A program made the position numbers and the translations under genes. Positions 23,027 to 31,590 of a stretch of DNA of 64,000 nucleotides are shown piece after piece. Positions within the stretch are counted from its first letter, which is position 1. The number at the start of each line of letters is the position of its first letter. The stretch is taken from NCBI RefSeq assembly GCF_004959925.1, contig NZ_SPUW01000002.1:372001-436000 (forward strand), given 5' to 3'. The DNA is from Pseudooceanicola onchidii (GTDB lineage Bacteria; Pseudomonadota; Alphaproteobacteria; Rhodobacterales; Rhodobacteraceae). The notes below the pieces were generated by a model. That model saw nothing but the letters and a program-made list of their open reading frames with translations, searched no databases and had not been told where the DNA came from.

Positions 23027-23596
23027 ATGCGTTACGAAGTCACTGGCAAACACATTGATGTTGGAGAATCCCTGCAGACCCATGTGAAGACCGAACTCGG
23101 GTCGGTCATGGAGAAGTATTCGCAGCGACCAACCGATGCCGCCGTCGTCTTTTCCAAGTCGGGCCACGAATTCGTCTGCGAGGCCACGGTGCATCTCAGT
23201 TCCGGTCTGAATGCCTCGGCCAAGGCGCATGCCACTGAAATCTATTCCGCTTTTGACGAAGCCTGCGAAAAGATGGACAAGCAGCTGCGGCGCTACAAGC
23301 GGCGTCTGAAAGACCACCACAAACAGCGGGCCGAGCCGGTTGAAGTTTTTGGCGCGTCCTCGTATATCCTCGCCGCTGAGAAGGACGACGAGGAATCAGA
23401 AGCCGAATCCCTGCAGCCGATCATCGTGGCAGAGATGGAGGCCAAGATCCCCTCTCTCTCCGTTGGCGAGGCGGTGATGCAGATGGAACTGGCCGGAGTG
23501 CCGGTTCTCGTCTTCCGAAATGAGGGTAAGGACGGGGTCAATGTCGTGTATCGTCGCGACGACGGCAACATTGGCTGGATAGACCCCAGGAATTGA
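23027..23596 (+). CDS. hpf: Long-form ribosome hibernation promoting factor
   Basis: 189 residues from the ATG at 23027 with AAAGGA upstream. The N-terminal S30AE domain (about 1-105) begins MRYEVTGKHIDVGESLQTHV and includes a basic patch (KQLRRYKRRLKDHHKQR). A linker leads to the C-terminal dimerisation domain (about 130-189, IPSLSVGEAVMQMELAGVPVLVFRNEGKDGVNVVYRRD compressed into strands). Long HPF forms 100S ribosome dimers in stationary phase. It precedes ptsN by 36 bases, as in many proteobacteria; rpoN, which often lies between lptB and hpf, is missing here. Confidence 0.95.
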   Translation: MRYEVTGKHIDVGESLQTHVKTELGSVMEKYSQRPTDAAVVFSKSGHEFVCEATVHLSSGLNASAKAHATEIYSAFDEACEKMDKQLRRYKRRLKDHHKQRAEPVEVFGASSYILAAEKDDEESEAESLQPIIVAEMEAKIPSLSVGEAVMQMELAGVPVLVFRNEGKDGVNVVYRRDDGNIGWIDPRN

Positions 23597-23632
23597 GGTC
23601 GCGGGGCTGCCCGCGCCGAGCGTAAGGACACA

Positions 23633-24097
23633 ATGGCCCTATCTGAGATCCTCAAGCCCGAGGCGGTAAAGGTTATCGCCTCGGCTTCGTCAAAGAAGCG
23701 TCTTCTGCACGACATCGGTGACCTGGCACAGTCGACCTACGACTACGATTCCTCGGCGGTCATCGAAGCGCTGATGGAACGGGAATCCCTTGGACCGACC
23801 GGCGTGGGCCACGGCGTGGCCCTGCCGCATGCGCGGCTGTCCGATGTGACGGACATGACCGCTGCCTTCATCCTGCTGGAAAAGCCGGTGGATTTCGATT
23901 CGGTCGATCGGCAGCCCGTCGACATCGTCATGGCGCTGTTCGCGCCGCAGGAAGCCGGGGTCGAACACCTCAAGGCGCTGGCACTGGTGTCGCGGACGCT
24001 GCGCAATCCCGACCTTTGCAAGAAGCTGCGCGCCAACAAGGACGCCGCCACGCTTTATGCGCTTCTGACCTCGGATCAGAACACCCAGGCGGCCTGA
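23633..24097 (+). CDS. ptsN: Nitrogen-PTS EIIA component PtsN
   Basis: 154 residues, normal length. ATG at 23633 with AAGGA just upstream. The EIIA-Ntr phosphorylation site is present in GVGHGVALPHARL (His in ALPHAR). It also has DVTDMTAAFILLEKPVDFD, DIVMALFAP and a C-terminal helix with LALVSRTLRNPDL. PtsN receives phosphate from EI-Ntr and NPr and regulates metabolism and potassium or stress responses by protein contacts. It is the last gene of the lpt-hpf-ptsN run; a convergent sulfotransferase gene ends four bases away. Confidence 0.95.
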   Translation: MALSEILKPEAVKVIASASSKKRLLHDIGDLAQSTYDYDSSAVIEALMERESLGPTGVGHGVALPHARLSDVTDMTAAFILLEKPVDFDSVDRQPVDIVMALFAPQEAGVEHLKALALVSRTLRNPDLCKKLRANKDAATLYALLTSDQNTQAA

Positions 24098-24101
24098 CCG
24101 C

Positions 24102-25526
24102 CTAAGCCCACCCCTTGAACCCGAACAGCAGATAGTCGCGCTGATAGGCGTCGGCGGCCTTCTGTTCGATCTCGGCGTCGTAAATGGACGCCAGCGTATG
24201 GGGCTGGTCTTCGGGCGCCGCCCTGGGCCGTGCCGGGTCCGGGTGGCCGACCTTGCGGGCGAGAGCCGGCAGGGCGTCGGACAGTTCGTCCTCGCGCAGG
24301 ATCATGTCGGGCAGGCAGAAGGCGGACATGCCTTCGATGACGCTGGCTTGCGTGGCCCAGCTTTGATCGATGCGGATCGAGGTCTGGCCGCTCAGGTTCG
24401 CCTTCACGAAATCGAGGAACAGCTTGAACGCGTCGCGGTGATCCTCGACCGGGTAGGGGTCATCGCCGTTGCGGCCGGGGATCGGCAGCTTGTACTTCTG
24501 GCGCAGGGTCTGGCGGATTTCGCCATAGGCGCCACGGCCGGTCTTGACGATGCGGTTGCAGAAGACCGAATGCGCGCGTGCCACGGGATGGCGGATCACG
24601 GCAAAGCTGCGGAACCCGGGGTTGCGCCGCATCCACTGGCGCAGGGTCTTCTGGGTGAACTTGCCCGGCAGATCGGATTTGTCGACACCGTCCAGCCCGG
24701 CCAGCCAGTCCGAGACCTGGCGGTCGATCTCTGCGCGCACCGGCATGTAGAGCAGCGGCGTTTTCGCGGCGGCCTGATACGACGGCACGTTCGGCCCCCG
24801 GCGCGGTTCGAAATTCGGCGTGCGGTTCAGGTTGAAGCGGTCAAGCCGGGCCAGCGCCTGTTGCATCCCGTCGAAATCCGCGACCTTTTCGGAAATCGGC
24901 GCAGGGTTCTGGCGTTTCAGCTTGTCGTCCAGCCTGTCCAGCTGATCGACCTGCCCCAGCCAGCGCGCCAGGCCGTTCATCACGGCCACGTCCTGCAGGT
25001 CTTCGTAGGCGACATAGAAGGGCGTCTGCCCGGTCACCTGCATGGCGTTCAGCAGGCGGACCTGGAAGTCCTGCAGCTGCTGCATATGCGCTTCGAATTC
25101 GTCGGCATCGAAGGCGACGGCGGCGGTGTCCTTGCGGCGGCGCACGTCGGTCAGTTTCCACTGGCCCGTGTCCTGCGCGATCTTCCAGCTGACATAGCTG
25201 TCGACCGGATTGCGGGTCAGGATGATCTTGCCGCAGCGCGGGTCGGTCAGGATCGGGTCCAGCACGCGCGGGTCGTGGTCGTGGAAGAACCGGAACCCGG
25301 TCAGGCTGTCCTGCGCCCGGACCGCGTCGATCAGTGCGTGCGGATCGGCCTCGCGCTGATCCAGCGTGATACCCAGGCAGTCGGACTTGTTGGGATAGCC
25401 GGGAAAATGCGGGTTGAAGGCCTCTCCGACGCAGGCGAGGCCGGGGAAGGCGTTCAGGTTCGCCTCGAGAAAGTTCGACCCGGTGCGCATTTCGGCGAAG
25501 ACAACGAAGTAGTCGAACTGAGGCAT
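24102..25526 (-). CDS. Two-domain sulfotransferase
   Basis: 474 residues, roughly double a single sulfotransferase domain. The N-terminal half has a PAPS 5'-phosphosulfate loop (AEMRTGSNFLE, residues 11-21) and a 3'-phosphate motif (IILTRNPVDSYVSWK, about 101-115), resembling Stf0/NodH enzymes. The C-terminal half (from about residue 265) has its own FAVIRHPVARAHSVFCNR (about 306-323), the 3'-phosphate motif of Sulfotransfer_2-type enzymes, and ends with short helices. Its 5' loop is less obvious, so it could be degenerate. The start directly abuts the stop of the glycosyltransferase upstream, so the two are cotranscribed. Likely role: sulfation of a surface glycan. PAPS-dependence is family knowledge, not seen directly. 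Confidence 0.8.
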   Translation of the reverse strand: MPQFDYFVVFAEMRTGSNFLEANLNAFPGLACVGEAFNPHFPGYPNKSDCLGITLDQREADPHALIDAVRAQDSLTGFRFFHDHDPRVLDPILTDPRCGKIILTRNPVDSYVSWKIAQDTGQWKLTDVRRRKDTAAVAFDADEFEAHMQQLQDFQVRLLNAMQVTGQTPFYVAYEDLQDVAVMNGLARWLGQVDQLDRLDDKLKRQNPAPISEKVADFDGMQQALARLDRFNLNRTPNFEPRRGPNVPSYQAAAKTPLLYMPVRAEIDRQVSDWLAGLDGVDKSDLPGKFTQKTLRQWMRRNPGFRSFAVIRHPVARAHSVFCNRIVKTGRGAYGEIRQTLRQKYKLPIPGRNGDDPYPVEDHRDAFKLFLDFVKANLSGQTSIRIDQSWATQASVIEGMSAFCLPDMILREDELSDALPALARKVGHPDPARPRAAPEDQPHTLASIYDAEIEQKAADAYQRDYLLFGFKGWA

Positions 25527-27230
25527 CTATTTCTTCACCAGATAGGGTTTGCGCTGGTTGGTCCGGCCCGGGCGGTGCGTCGCCGGGTCGGTCGGGAAAT
25601 CGCCCATCAGGTAGGGGTGCATTCCCTGGTTCTTGAGGTTCTGGAGGAACTGGCCAAAGCCCTGCAGGTTCACCATCTTCGGGGCTTCGGTCAGGCGGCG
25701 GGCGTTCTTGGCGCCCAGTTCGTCGATGATCAGCTGCAGCGGCTCCATCGGGTTTTCGACAAACTCGGCCATGGTCCAGATCCGGATGCGTGCCTTCGCC
25801 AGTGGAGACCGCAGCTTGTCGAGGAATTCGGATTCGATCTTCTGCAGCCGCGCGGCTTCGGTCCTCAGGTCGGCGAAATCGCGGTTGGACGTGAACAGTG
25901 GCACGGCCCAGGCGCCCGAGATGACCGAGATCTGCGCATTGGGATCGCGCGCCATCGCCATCGCGGCGCCCTGCCTGTCCACCGGGCCGTGCTGGAAGCA
26001 CTGGCGTTCACCACGGGTGTTCCAGATCAGGTTGGTCAGAAAGGCTTGCGGACGGTAGTCGCGGATCGCGGCGCTGTTCGACAGCGCCCCGTTGATCACC
26101 TTCTGATCGGACGAGAACTGCGCGCGGTCGGGCGCGAACAGGTGCCCGTGCACCTTGCAGCCGGTGGCGCGGGCCAGCCAGGGTTCGAAATCGCTGAACA
26201 GTTCGGTAAAGCCCTGGAAGACCGAATACTTGGCCCCGGTCATGCCGTTTTCCCAGTTCTTCCGGGGGAAGCGGCTTTGCATGTAAAGCCCGGGACGGCC
26301 GCGCGTGCGGCGTTCGACGGCTTTGGAAAAGATGCGGTCGATCTTGCCCGGATTGGGTTCGGTCCGCTTCATCGCATGGGCTTCATCCGTCAGGAACGCT
26401 TCGTACAGGCGGTCGGCACGGGGCCAGATCTTGCGGGCGACAAAGCAGTCCGACCGTCGCAGAAGCTGAAGGTGATCATCATAGAAGATGTGTGGCTTGC
26501 CCTGGAAATCGAATTTGGACAGGGTCAGGGACCGGCTTTCGATATGCCCCGAATACAGCCGCGCGAGGGTCTGGAAATAGCTTTCGTCCGGGATCCAGAC
26601 GCGTTTGAAGAACCGGTCATAGGTGTCGCGTTCGGGATCTTGCAGGATGGCCGACAGGGTCTGCCGGGTCAGGCACCACCACTGTGACCCCAGGTGCGGC
26701 ACGATCCCGTTCGGCATCTTCCGCTTCAGCCCGATGCGACGCTGGAGTCGGACATAACCGTCGAACAGGCGGCGGTGTTTCTTCCATGAGAAGGGAAAGC
26801 GCAGGGTGAAGCGTTCGCTGTCCAGCCCCCCCACGGTCCAGGGCACGTCCGAGGTCGTCGCGCTTTCGATGAAATCGGTGCGGGGGCGGGCGGCGAGGTA
26901 GTCGATCAGCTCCTGCACCGGGCGAAGCGGCAGGCACGACCCAGAGGCAAGGTAGACGTGCCGCACGTCGGGAAACGACCGCAGCATCTGTTCCGACGCC
27001 GACTGGGTTGCGGCGACGATGCCCCAGGTGCCCCATTCGCAGCGATGGCGGGGCGAAAACTGGATCGTGTCTATATCCGACAGCGCCTTGACGAACTTGC
27101 GGAACGTCCGGGCGGGGACGTTGGCGTCGGCGTGGATCACCACCGGGCAGCCGGCCGCGGACCAGTGGCGCGCCACCTGTTCGGCCCGGTCCAGATCGGC
27201 GTGGACCAGCATGACGATCCCGACGCTCAT
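25527..27230 (-). CDS. Core-2/I-branching-type glycosyltransferase with DUF5928 C-terminal domain
   Basis: 567 residues. The N-terminal 270 residues match the GT14 'Branch' family: GIVMLVHADLDRAEQVARHW, FSPRHRCEWGTWGIVAATQ, HVYLASGSCLPLRP and GSQWWCLTRQT with RVWIPDESYFQTL, where the ESYFQT acidic motif is the usual catalytic region. This suggests a beta-1,6-GlcNAc- or xylosyl-type transferase. The C-terminal part (about 320-567) has no recognised catalytic motif and resembles the DUF5928 extension found in Rhodobacterales. The ATG at 27230 overlaps the upstream gene's stop by four bases and has AAAGGA nearby. It is predicted cytoplasmic, acting in surface glycan synthesis. Confidence 0.8.
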   Translation of the reverse strand: MSVGIVMLVHADLDRAEQVARHWSAAGCPVVIHADANVPARTFRKFVKALSDIDTIQFSPRHRCEWGTWGIVAATQSASEQMLRSFPDVRHVYLASGSCLPLRPVQELIDYLAARPRTDFIESATTSDVPWTVGGLDSERFTLRFPFSWKKHRRLFDGYVRLQRRIGLKRKMPNGIVPHLGSQWWCLTRQTLSAILQDPERDTYDRFFKRVWIPDESYFQTLARLYSGHIESRSLTLSKFDFQGKPHIFYDDHLQLLRRSDCFVARKIWPRADRLYEAFLTDEAHAMKRTEPNPGKIDRIFSKAVERRTRGRPGLYMQSRFPRKNWENGMTGAKYSVFQGFTELFSDFEPWLARATGCKVHGHLFAPDRAQFSSDQKVINGALSNSAAIRDYRPQAFLTNLIWNTRGERQCFQHGPVDRQGAAMAMARDPNAQISVISGAWAVPLFTSNRDFADLRTEAARLQKIESEFLDKLRSPLAKARIRIWTMAEFVENPMEPLQLIIDELGAKNARRLTEAPKMVNLQGFGQFLQNLKNQGMHPYLMGDFPTDPATHRPGRTNQRKPYLVKK

Positions 27231-28237
27231 GCCCAGTTTCCTTTGGACATGAGGCCAAGGATCTCAAGCTGGCGCCAGTTGATGTATTTCTCGGACCACT
27301 TGCACCACAGTTCAGGATCGTCGCCGATCAGGTCGGCATAGGCCTTGTATTCGACCGAGGCACAGTAATGCTGGCCGCGTGTCAGTTCTTCTTTGGCCTT
27401 GTCGGCAAAGGTGTTCAGGAACTTGGTGTGCAGCAGCAGGCCCGAGGCCTTTTCGCCCCCGAATTCGTCATAGGTCAGGTTCAGCCCGCGCGGCAGCAGC
27501 ATGTGCGTCGACGAGGCATAGGCGTTCTTGCGTTCCCATTTCACCAGCGGGATCTTGTTCAGCGCCGGGGCCAGCTCGGGCTGGTCGGGGAAGAAGACGC
27601 GCTGGCGCGGGCCGCCCTGGATCCACAGGTTGCCGTAGCGGGGGTTCTTTTCGATCACGTAGTTGCCGCTGTCGAACCAGGCGGCGATTTCCAGCGGGTT
27701 CTGGCCTTCGCGGTAGGGTTGGGCGTCGATGCGGCCCTTGGGATACATGTCCAGGATCATGGCCGAGAACGACTTGATCGACGATGCGTCCAACCAGTCG
27801 GTCAGCGCCTGGATGGGCCGGGTGTCGCAGAAGGGGAAGACGAAGAATTCATCGGGATCCACCGTCAGGCACCAGTGGCCGTGGCCATGGCGCAACAGCA
27901 GCCAGTTCATCCAGTCCATGCCAAAGCGCGCGCGCTTGTAGCTGCGCCGGGTGTACCAGACCGAACAGTCGTCCTGAGCGGCCAGGTAATCACGGCTGCC
28001 GTCACTGCTGTCGTTGTCGACGAACAGGAAATGCGTCACCCCAAGCTGGCGGTAGTAGTCCAGGAAATAGGGCAGGCGGATGCGTTCGTTGCGCAAGGTG
28101 CAGAACAGCAGCACGTCGGACTTGCGGATCTGCCGGGTGCGATTGGCGACAGAAGACAGCTCCCGCCGTTTGCGCACGGCGCGGATCAGCCAGCGTCGCC
28201 GCTGGAGCCTCAGGCGATATGACGAAACGATGCTCAA
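27227..28237 (-). CDS. Glycosyltransferase family 2-like protein (GT-A fold, Glyco_tranf_2_4 type)
   Basis: 336 residues from a TTG with GGAAGG seven bases upstream. LLFCTLRNERIRLPYFLDYYRQLGVTHFLFVDNDSSDG is the start of the GT-A fold, and the acidic DxD-like motif is CLTVDPDEFFVFP. This family is widespread in surface polysaccharide loci and may act on glycans or lipids; donor and acceptor cannot be told. The last residues form GNWA and the stop overlaps the next gene by four bases. Confidence 0.78.
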   Translation of the reverse strand: MSIVSSYRLRLQRRRWLIRAVRKRRELSSVANRTRQIRKSDVLLFCTLRNERIRLPYFLDYYRQLGVTHFLFVDNDSSDGSRDYLAAQDDCSVWYTRRSYKRARFGMDWMNWLLLRHGHGHWCLTVDPDEFFVFPFCDTRPIQALTDWLDASSIKSFSAMILDMYPKGRIDAQPYREGQNPLEIAAWFDSGNYVIEKNPRYGNLWIQGGPRQRVFFPDQPELAPALNKIPLVKWERKNAYASSTHMLLPRGLNLTYDEFGGEKASGLLLHTKFLNTFADKAKEELTRGQHYCASVEYKAYADLIGDDPELWCKWSEKYINWRQLEILGLMSKGNWA

Positions 28238-28282
28238 CGCCCGCCCTTCCAGACCAGAGCCGTCGGGTCCGGGGTCAGGCTA

Positions 28283-29530
28283 TCAGGTCATCCTTAAGGC
28301 GACCTTGAAGTGCTCTTCCCAGTAGGGGGTGATATGCCCCCGCATCCCCTCGGTCACTGACCGTCCAACCTCTACACGGCTCTTTATGGCCTTTTTCCAA
28401 GAGTAGCTGTCGTTCGCGTCAAGGTAAACTGGGAAATCCCCAAGCGCTTCCCGGACCGAAGGCAGGTCGGCGCTGATCACCGGGGTCTGAAGCGCGGCGG
28501 CCTCGACCGGGGGCAGGCCATAGCCTTCGGCAAAGCTGGGAAACAGCAGAGCATTGGCGCGGGCCATCAGGGCGCTGGCGGCCTTGTCGCTGAGGTCGGG
28601 CCATTCAAAGACGTCGACGTTGCGCAGCGGCGTGGTGTTCAGCCGGTGGAACAGGTCTTCGTTCTGCCAGCCGCGCGCGCCGACGATGCCCAGCACCGGG
28701 CGGGGTCCGTCCTCGGCCTCGTCCCAGCCTTCCCAGATATCCAGAAGCAGCTTGTGGTTCTTGCGCGGTTCGATCGTGCCGAGGATCAGGAACAGCGGCC
28801 GGTTTTCCGGCAGGTCGGGCGGCAGGGCCACGGCGTCGGGGCGCGGGGCGTCGATAGCCAGCGGTGCGACGATCATCCGGGGCAGGGCGGCGGTCACGGC
28901 CTCGTCGCTCGGGTCGGTGTCGCCCGCGATCTCGGCATCTTCCCGGGCCAGTTCGGCCATGTGGCGCTGCACGTTTTCGCGGGTGTGCAGGCTGTTGCAC
29001 AGGATCAGGTCGGCGTGGTGCAGGCACCGGCGCAGCAGCCCGCGAAACCTGTCGACGGCCTCGACACGGGTGTACTCCGGGTGATCCAGCGGGATCGTGT
29101 CGTGGATCATCACGGTGATCTTCGTCTGCGGACGGGCATCCATCGACGACAGGGTGTGTTCGGTCAGGTTCGAATGGCCGACGTTGATATAGGCGACTTC
29201 GTCCGACAGGGTGTCGAGCAGTCGCGGCAGCTTGCGCCCCACGACGCGGTGCGCGGCCAGCCGCCACAGGTCGCTATGCACCCGGCGCTGAAGGGGCGAC
29301 AGGCGACGGGCAAAGCGGAAGATGAACCGGGTGCTGCCCCATTGCGTGCGCCCCTGCAGGCGATGCAGGAAGGACAGAAGCCCGCCACGATCCAGCAGCA
29401 CATAGCCGATCGACACCCGGGCCAGCCCCATGATCGGAGCCTCGAGTTCGACCAGATGGCGCAGGTAGGCCAGTTCGACCCGGTCGATACCGGTCAACTG
29501 CCGCCCCGGCCGACTGGCAAGGCGGGTCAC
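28283..29530 (-). CDS. GT4-family glycosyltransferase
   Basis: 415 residues from the GTG at 29530. The C-terminal Rossmann domain is typical of GT4: FLILGTIEPRKNHKLLLDIW (donor-binding strand and Arg/Lys), then LLFPSFAEGYGLPPVEAAAL with the E-x7-E motif, and TPVISADLPSVREALGD. The N-terminal acceptor domain has TKITVMIHDTIPLDHPEY. The frame stays open about 75 bases further upstream and encodes the plausible segment IPPTRLIDV but offers no ATG, GTG or TTG, so the start is uncertain. It lies 25 bases after galE in transcription order. It retains a GDP- or UDP-sugar; the exact donor is unknown. Confidence 0.85.
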   Translation of the reverse strand: MTRLASRPGRQLTGIDRVELAYLRHLVELEAPIMGLARVSIGYVLLDRGGLLSFLHRLQGRTQWGSTRFIFRFARRLSPLQRRVHSDLWRLAAHRVVGRKLPRLLDTLSDEVAYINVGHSNLTEHTLSSMDARPQTKITVMIHDTIPLDHPEYTRVEAVDRFRGLLRRCLHHADLILCNSLHTRENVQRHMAELAREDAEIAGDTDPSDEAVTAALPRMIVAPLAIDAPRPDAVALPPDLPENRPLFLILGTIEPRKNHKLLLDIWEGWDEAEDGPRPVLGIVGARGWQNEDLFHRLNTTPLRNVDVFEWPDLSDKAASALMARANALLFPSFAEGYGLPPVEAAALQTPVISADLPSVREALGDFPVYLDANDSYSWKKAIKSRVEVGRSVTEGMRGHITPYWEEHFKVALRMT

Positions 29531-29555
29531 ATCGATCAGGCGGGTCGGCGGGATG

Positions 29556-30539
29556 CTATTTGTCGTAGTGGCCAGTCTGATGCCACCGCCAGGCGTCGGT
29601 GATCATGGTTTCAAGCGTTGATCGGGTCGGACGCCAGCCCAGTTCGGCCTCGGCGCGGGTCGATCCCGATACCAGCTTGGTGCAATCCCCGGGTCTGCGC
29701 GGTCCTTCCTTGTAGGGCACGGCCCTGTTGGTGACCGCGCGGGAATGGTCGATAACTTCGCGGACCGAAAACCCGGACCCGGTGCCCAGATTGAACACCC
29801 GGCTCGGCTTGCCGTCCATGATCCAGTTTACCCCAAGAACATGTGCATCGACCAGATCACAAACGTGGACATAATCGCGGATGCAGGTGCCATCCGGCGT
29901 CGCGTAGTCCGTGCCGAAGATCGTCAGCGCGTCACGTTTGCCGTCAATCGCGTCCAGCATCAGGGGGATAAGGTGGGTTTCGGGCTGGTGGAATTCGCCC
30001 ACCTCACCCTCGGGGTCGGCGCCGGCGACGTTGAAATAGCGGAAGATGACGTGGCGTAGGCCATGTGCGGCTTCGAAGTCGCGCAGGATGTCCTCGATCG
30101 CGCGTTTCGAGGCGCCGTAGGCGTTGATCGGATACTGGGCGCTGTCTTCGTCCAGAACCACGTTGTCCTGATCGCCATAGGTTGCGCAGGTCGACGAGAA
30201 GACGACGTTCAGGCACCCGGCGGCCACGGCAGCTTCGAACAGGGTCAGTGACCCCTGCACGTTGTTGCGCCAGTAAAGCCCGGGTTCCTTCATGCTTTCG
30301 CCGACCTGGCTGAGCGCGGCGAAATGCATGACGGCGACGGGTTGATGGGTGGCAAAGACCTCGTCCAGGCGGGCGCGGTCCAGCAGGTCGCCCTGTTCGA
30401 ACGGCCCGAACTTGACCGCGTCCTGCCAGCCCGTGGCAAGGTTGTCGTAGGTGACGGGCTCGAACCCGGCGGCGCGCAGGGCCTTGCAGGCGTGCGACCC
30501 GATATAGCCCGCACCGCCAGTGACCAGAACCTTCTTCAT
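29556..30539 (-). CDS. galE: UDP-glucose 4-epimerase
   Basis: 327 residues. NAD-binding GxxGxxG is VLVTGGAGYIGSHACKAL at the N-terminus. The Ser/Thr and Tyr-x3-Lys catalytic set is seen in VVFSSTCATYGD and YGASKRAIEDIL. Further GalE motifs are RYFNVAGADPEGE and DYVHVCDLVDAHV. It interconverts UDP-glucose and UDP-galactose, supplying UDP-Gal for the surrounding glycosyltransferases. It sits nine bases downstream of galU on the same strand, so both are probably one transcript. Confidence 0.96.
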   Translation of the reverse strand: MKKVLVTGGAGYIGSHACKALRAAGFEPVTYDNLATGWQDAVKFGPFEQGDLLDRARLDEVFATHQPVAVMHFAALSQVGESMKEPGLYWRNNVQGSLTLFEAAVAAGCLNVVFSSTCATYGDQDNVVLDEDSAQYPINAYGASKRAIEDILRDFEAAHGLRHVIFRYFNVAGADPEGEVGEFHQPETHLIPLMLDAIDGKRDALTIFGTDYATPDGTCIRDYVHVCDLVDAHVLGVNWIMDGKPSRVFNLGTGSGFSVREVIDHSRAVTNRAVPYKEGPRRPGDCTKLVSGSTRAEAELGWRPTRSTLETMITDAWRWHQTGHYDK

Positions 30540-30548
30540 GATCCGCCC

Positions 30549-31442
30549 TTACTGCGCGGCTTTGTCCATGGCGACGACTTCGTGCAGGAAGCCCATCAGG
30601 TCATCCCGCAGATCGGGGCGCGACAGGGCAAAGGACACGGTCGCCTGCAGGTAGCCGGACTTGGAGCCGCAGTCGAACCGCTGGCCCTGGAAACGGTAGC
30701 CATAGACGTCGCGGCCTTCGGTGATCTCTTGCGCGATGGCGTCGGTCAGCTGGATTTCCCCGCCGGCGCCCGTCTGCTTGGAGTTCAGGTTCTTGAAGAT
30801 CTGCGGCGTCAGAAGGTAGCGGCCGATGACGGCAAGGTTCGAAGGCTCCTCGCCCGGCGCAGGCTTTTCGACCATGCCTTTGACCGACACCAGCGACCCG
30901 TGATCTTCCTTGAGGTCGAGCACGCCGTAGGAACTGACCCGGTCCTTCGGAACCTCCATCGCGGCGACCATGCAGCCGGGATTTTCGGCGAAGGCTTCGA
31001 CCATCTGCTGCAGGCAGGGCTTCTCGGCTGCGATGATGTCGTCGGGCAGGATGACCGCGAAGGGTTCGTTGCCGACAAGACGCCGCGCACACCAGACCGC
31101 ATGGCCCAGGCCAAGCGGCTTGTGCTGGCGGATGTAGGCGATGGCGCCGCTGTCCATGTTGGTGTTCTTGACCTCTTCGAGGAGGTCCTTCTTGCCCTTG
31201 CGCTTGAGCTCGGCTTCCAGCTGCGGTGCGTGGTCGAAGTAGTCCTCAAGCGCGCCCTTGCCGCGCGAGGTCACGAAGATGAATTCCTTGATGCCGGCGG
31301 CGCGGGCTTCGTCGATCGCGTACTGGATCAGCGGCCGGTCGACGAGGGACATGATCTCTTTCGGAACGGACTTGGTCGCGGGCAGGAACCGCGTTCCCAT
31401 GCCGGCAACCGGGAAGATGGCTTTGGTGATCTTGTTCTTCAT
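30549..31442 (-). CDS. galU: UTP-glucose-1-phosphate uridylyltransferase
   Basis: 297 residues from the ATG at 31442 (a TTG two codons earlier is the alternative). The nucleotidyltransferase signature FPVAGMGTRFLPATKSVPKEI is at the N-terminus, followed by GLGHAVWCARRLVGNEPFAVILPDD and GMVEKPAPGEEPSNLAVIGRY. It makes UDP-glucose from glucose-1-phosphate, feeding galE and glycan assembly. A possible sigma-70 promoter and an inverted repeat lie just upstream. Confidence 0.96.
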   Translation of the reverse strand: MKNKITKAIFPVAGMGTRFLPATKSVPKEIMSLVDRPLIQYAIDEARAAGIKEFIFVTSRGKGALEDYFDHAPQLEAELKRKGKKDLLEEVKNTNMDSGAIAYIRQHKPLGLGHAVWCARRLVGNEPFAVILPDDIIAAEKPCLQQMVEAFAENPGCMVAAMEVPKDRVSSYGVLDLKEDHGSLVSVKGMVEKPAPGEEPSNLAVIGRYLLTPQIFKNLNSKQTGAGGEIQLTDAIAQEITEGRDVYGYRFQGQRFDCGSKSGYLQATVSFALSRPDLRDDLMGFLHEVVAMDKAAQ

Positions 31443-31458
31443 GTCCAACTCATTCTGC

Positions 31459-31496
31459 TATGTAGGCGACTGTATGACATGGACCAATAGATGTCA
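31459..31496 (-). promoter_or_regulatory. Candidate galU promoter with inverted repeat
   Basis: On the minus strand TTGGTC is followed after 17 bases by TACATA (31459-31464), a fair sigma-70 pair just before galU. A 6-bp inverted repeat, TGACAT (31475-31480), ten bases, ATGTCA (31491-31496), straddles the -35 element and could bind a regulator. Confidence 0.35.
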
Positions 31497-31590
31497 GTCG
31501 TTTGCGACGGTTTCTTCCGTATGCAGCGGAAATTCTCTTTCCGGGGGCAAACAAAGGCACGATTATGGCCGTTTTCAACGTATTTTCCGG

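Noticed and set aside
24198-26687. 829-codon plus-strand frame opposite the sulfotransferase and glycosyltransferase genes
   Set aside because: Antisense shadow; the minus-strand frames carry clear family motifs and coupled gene starts.
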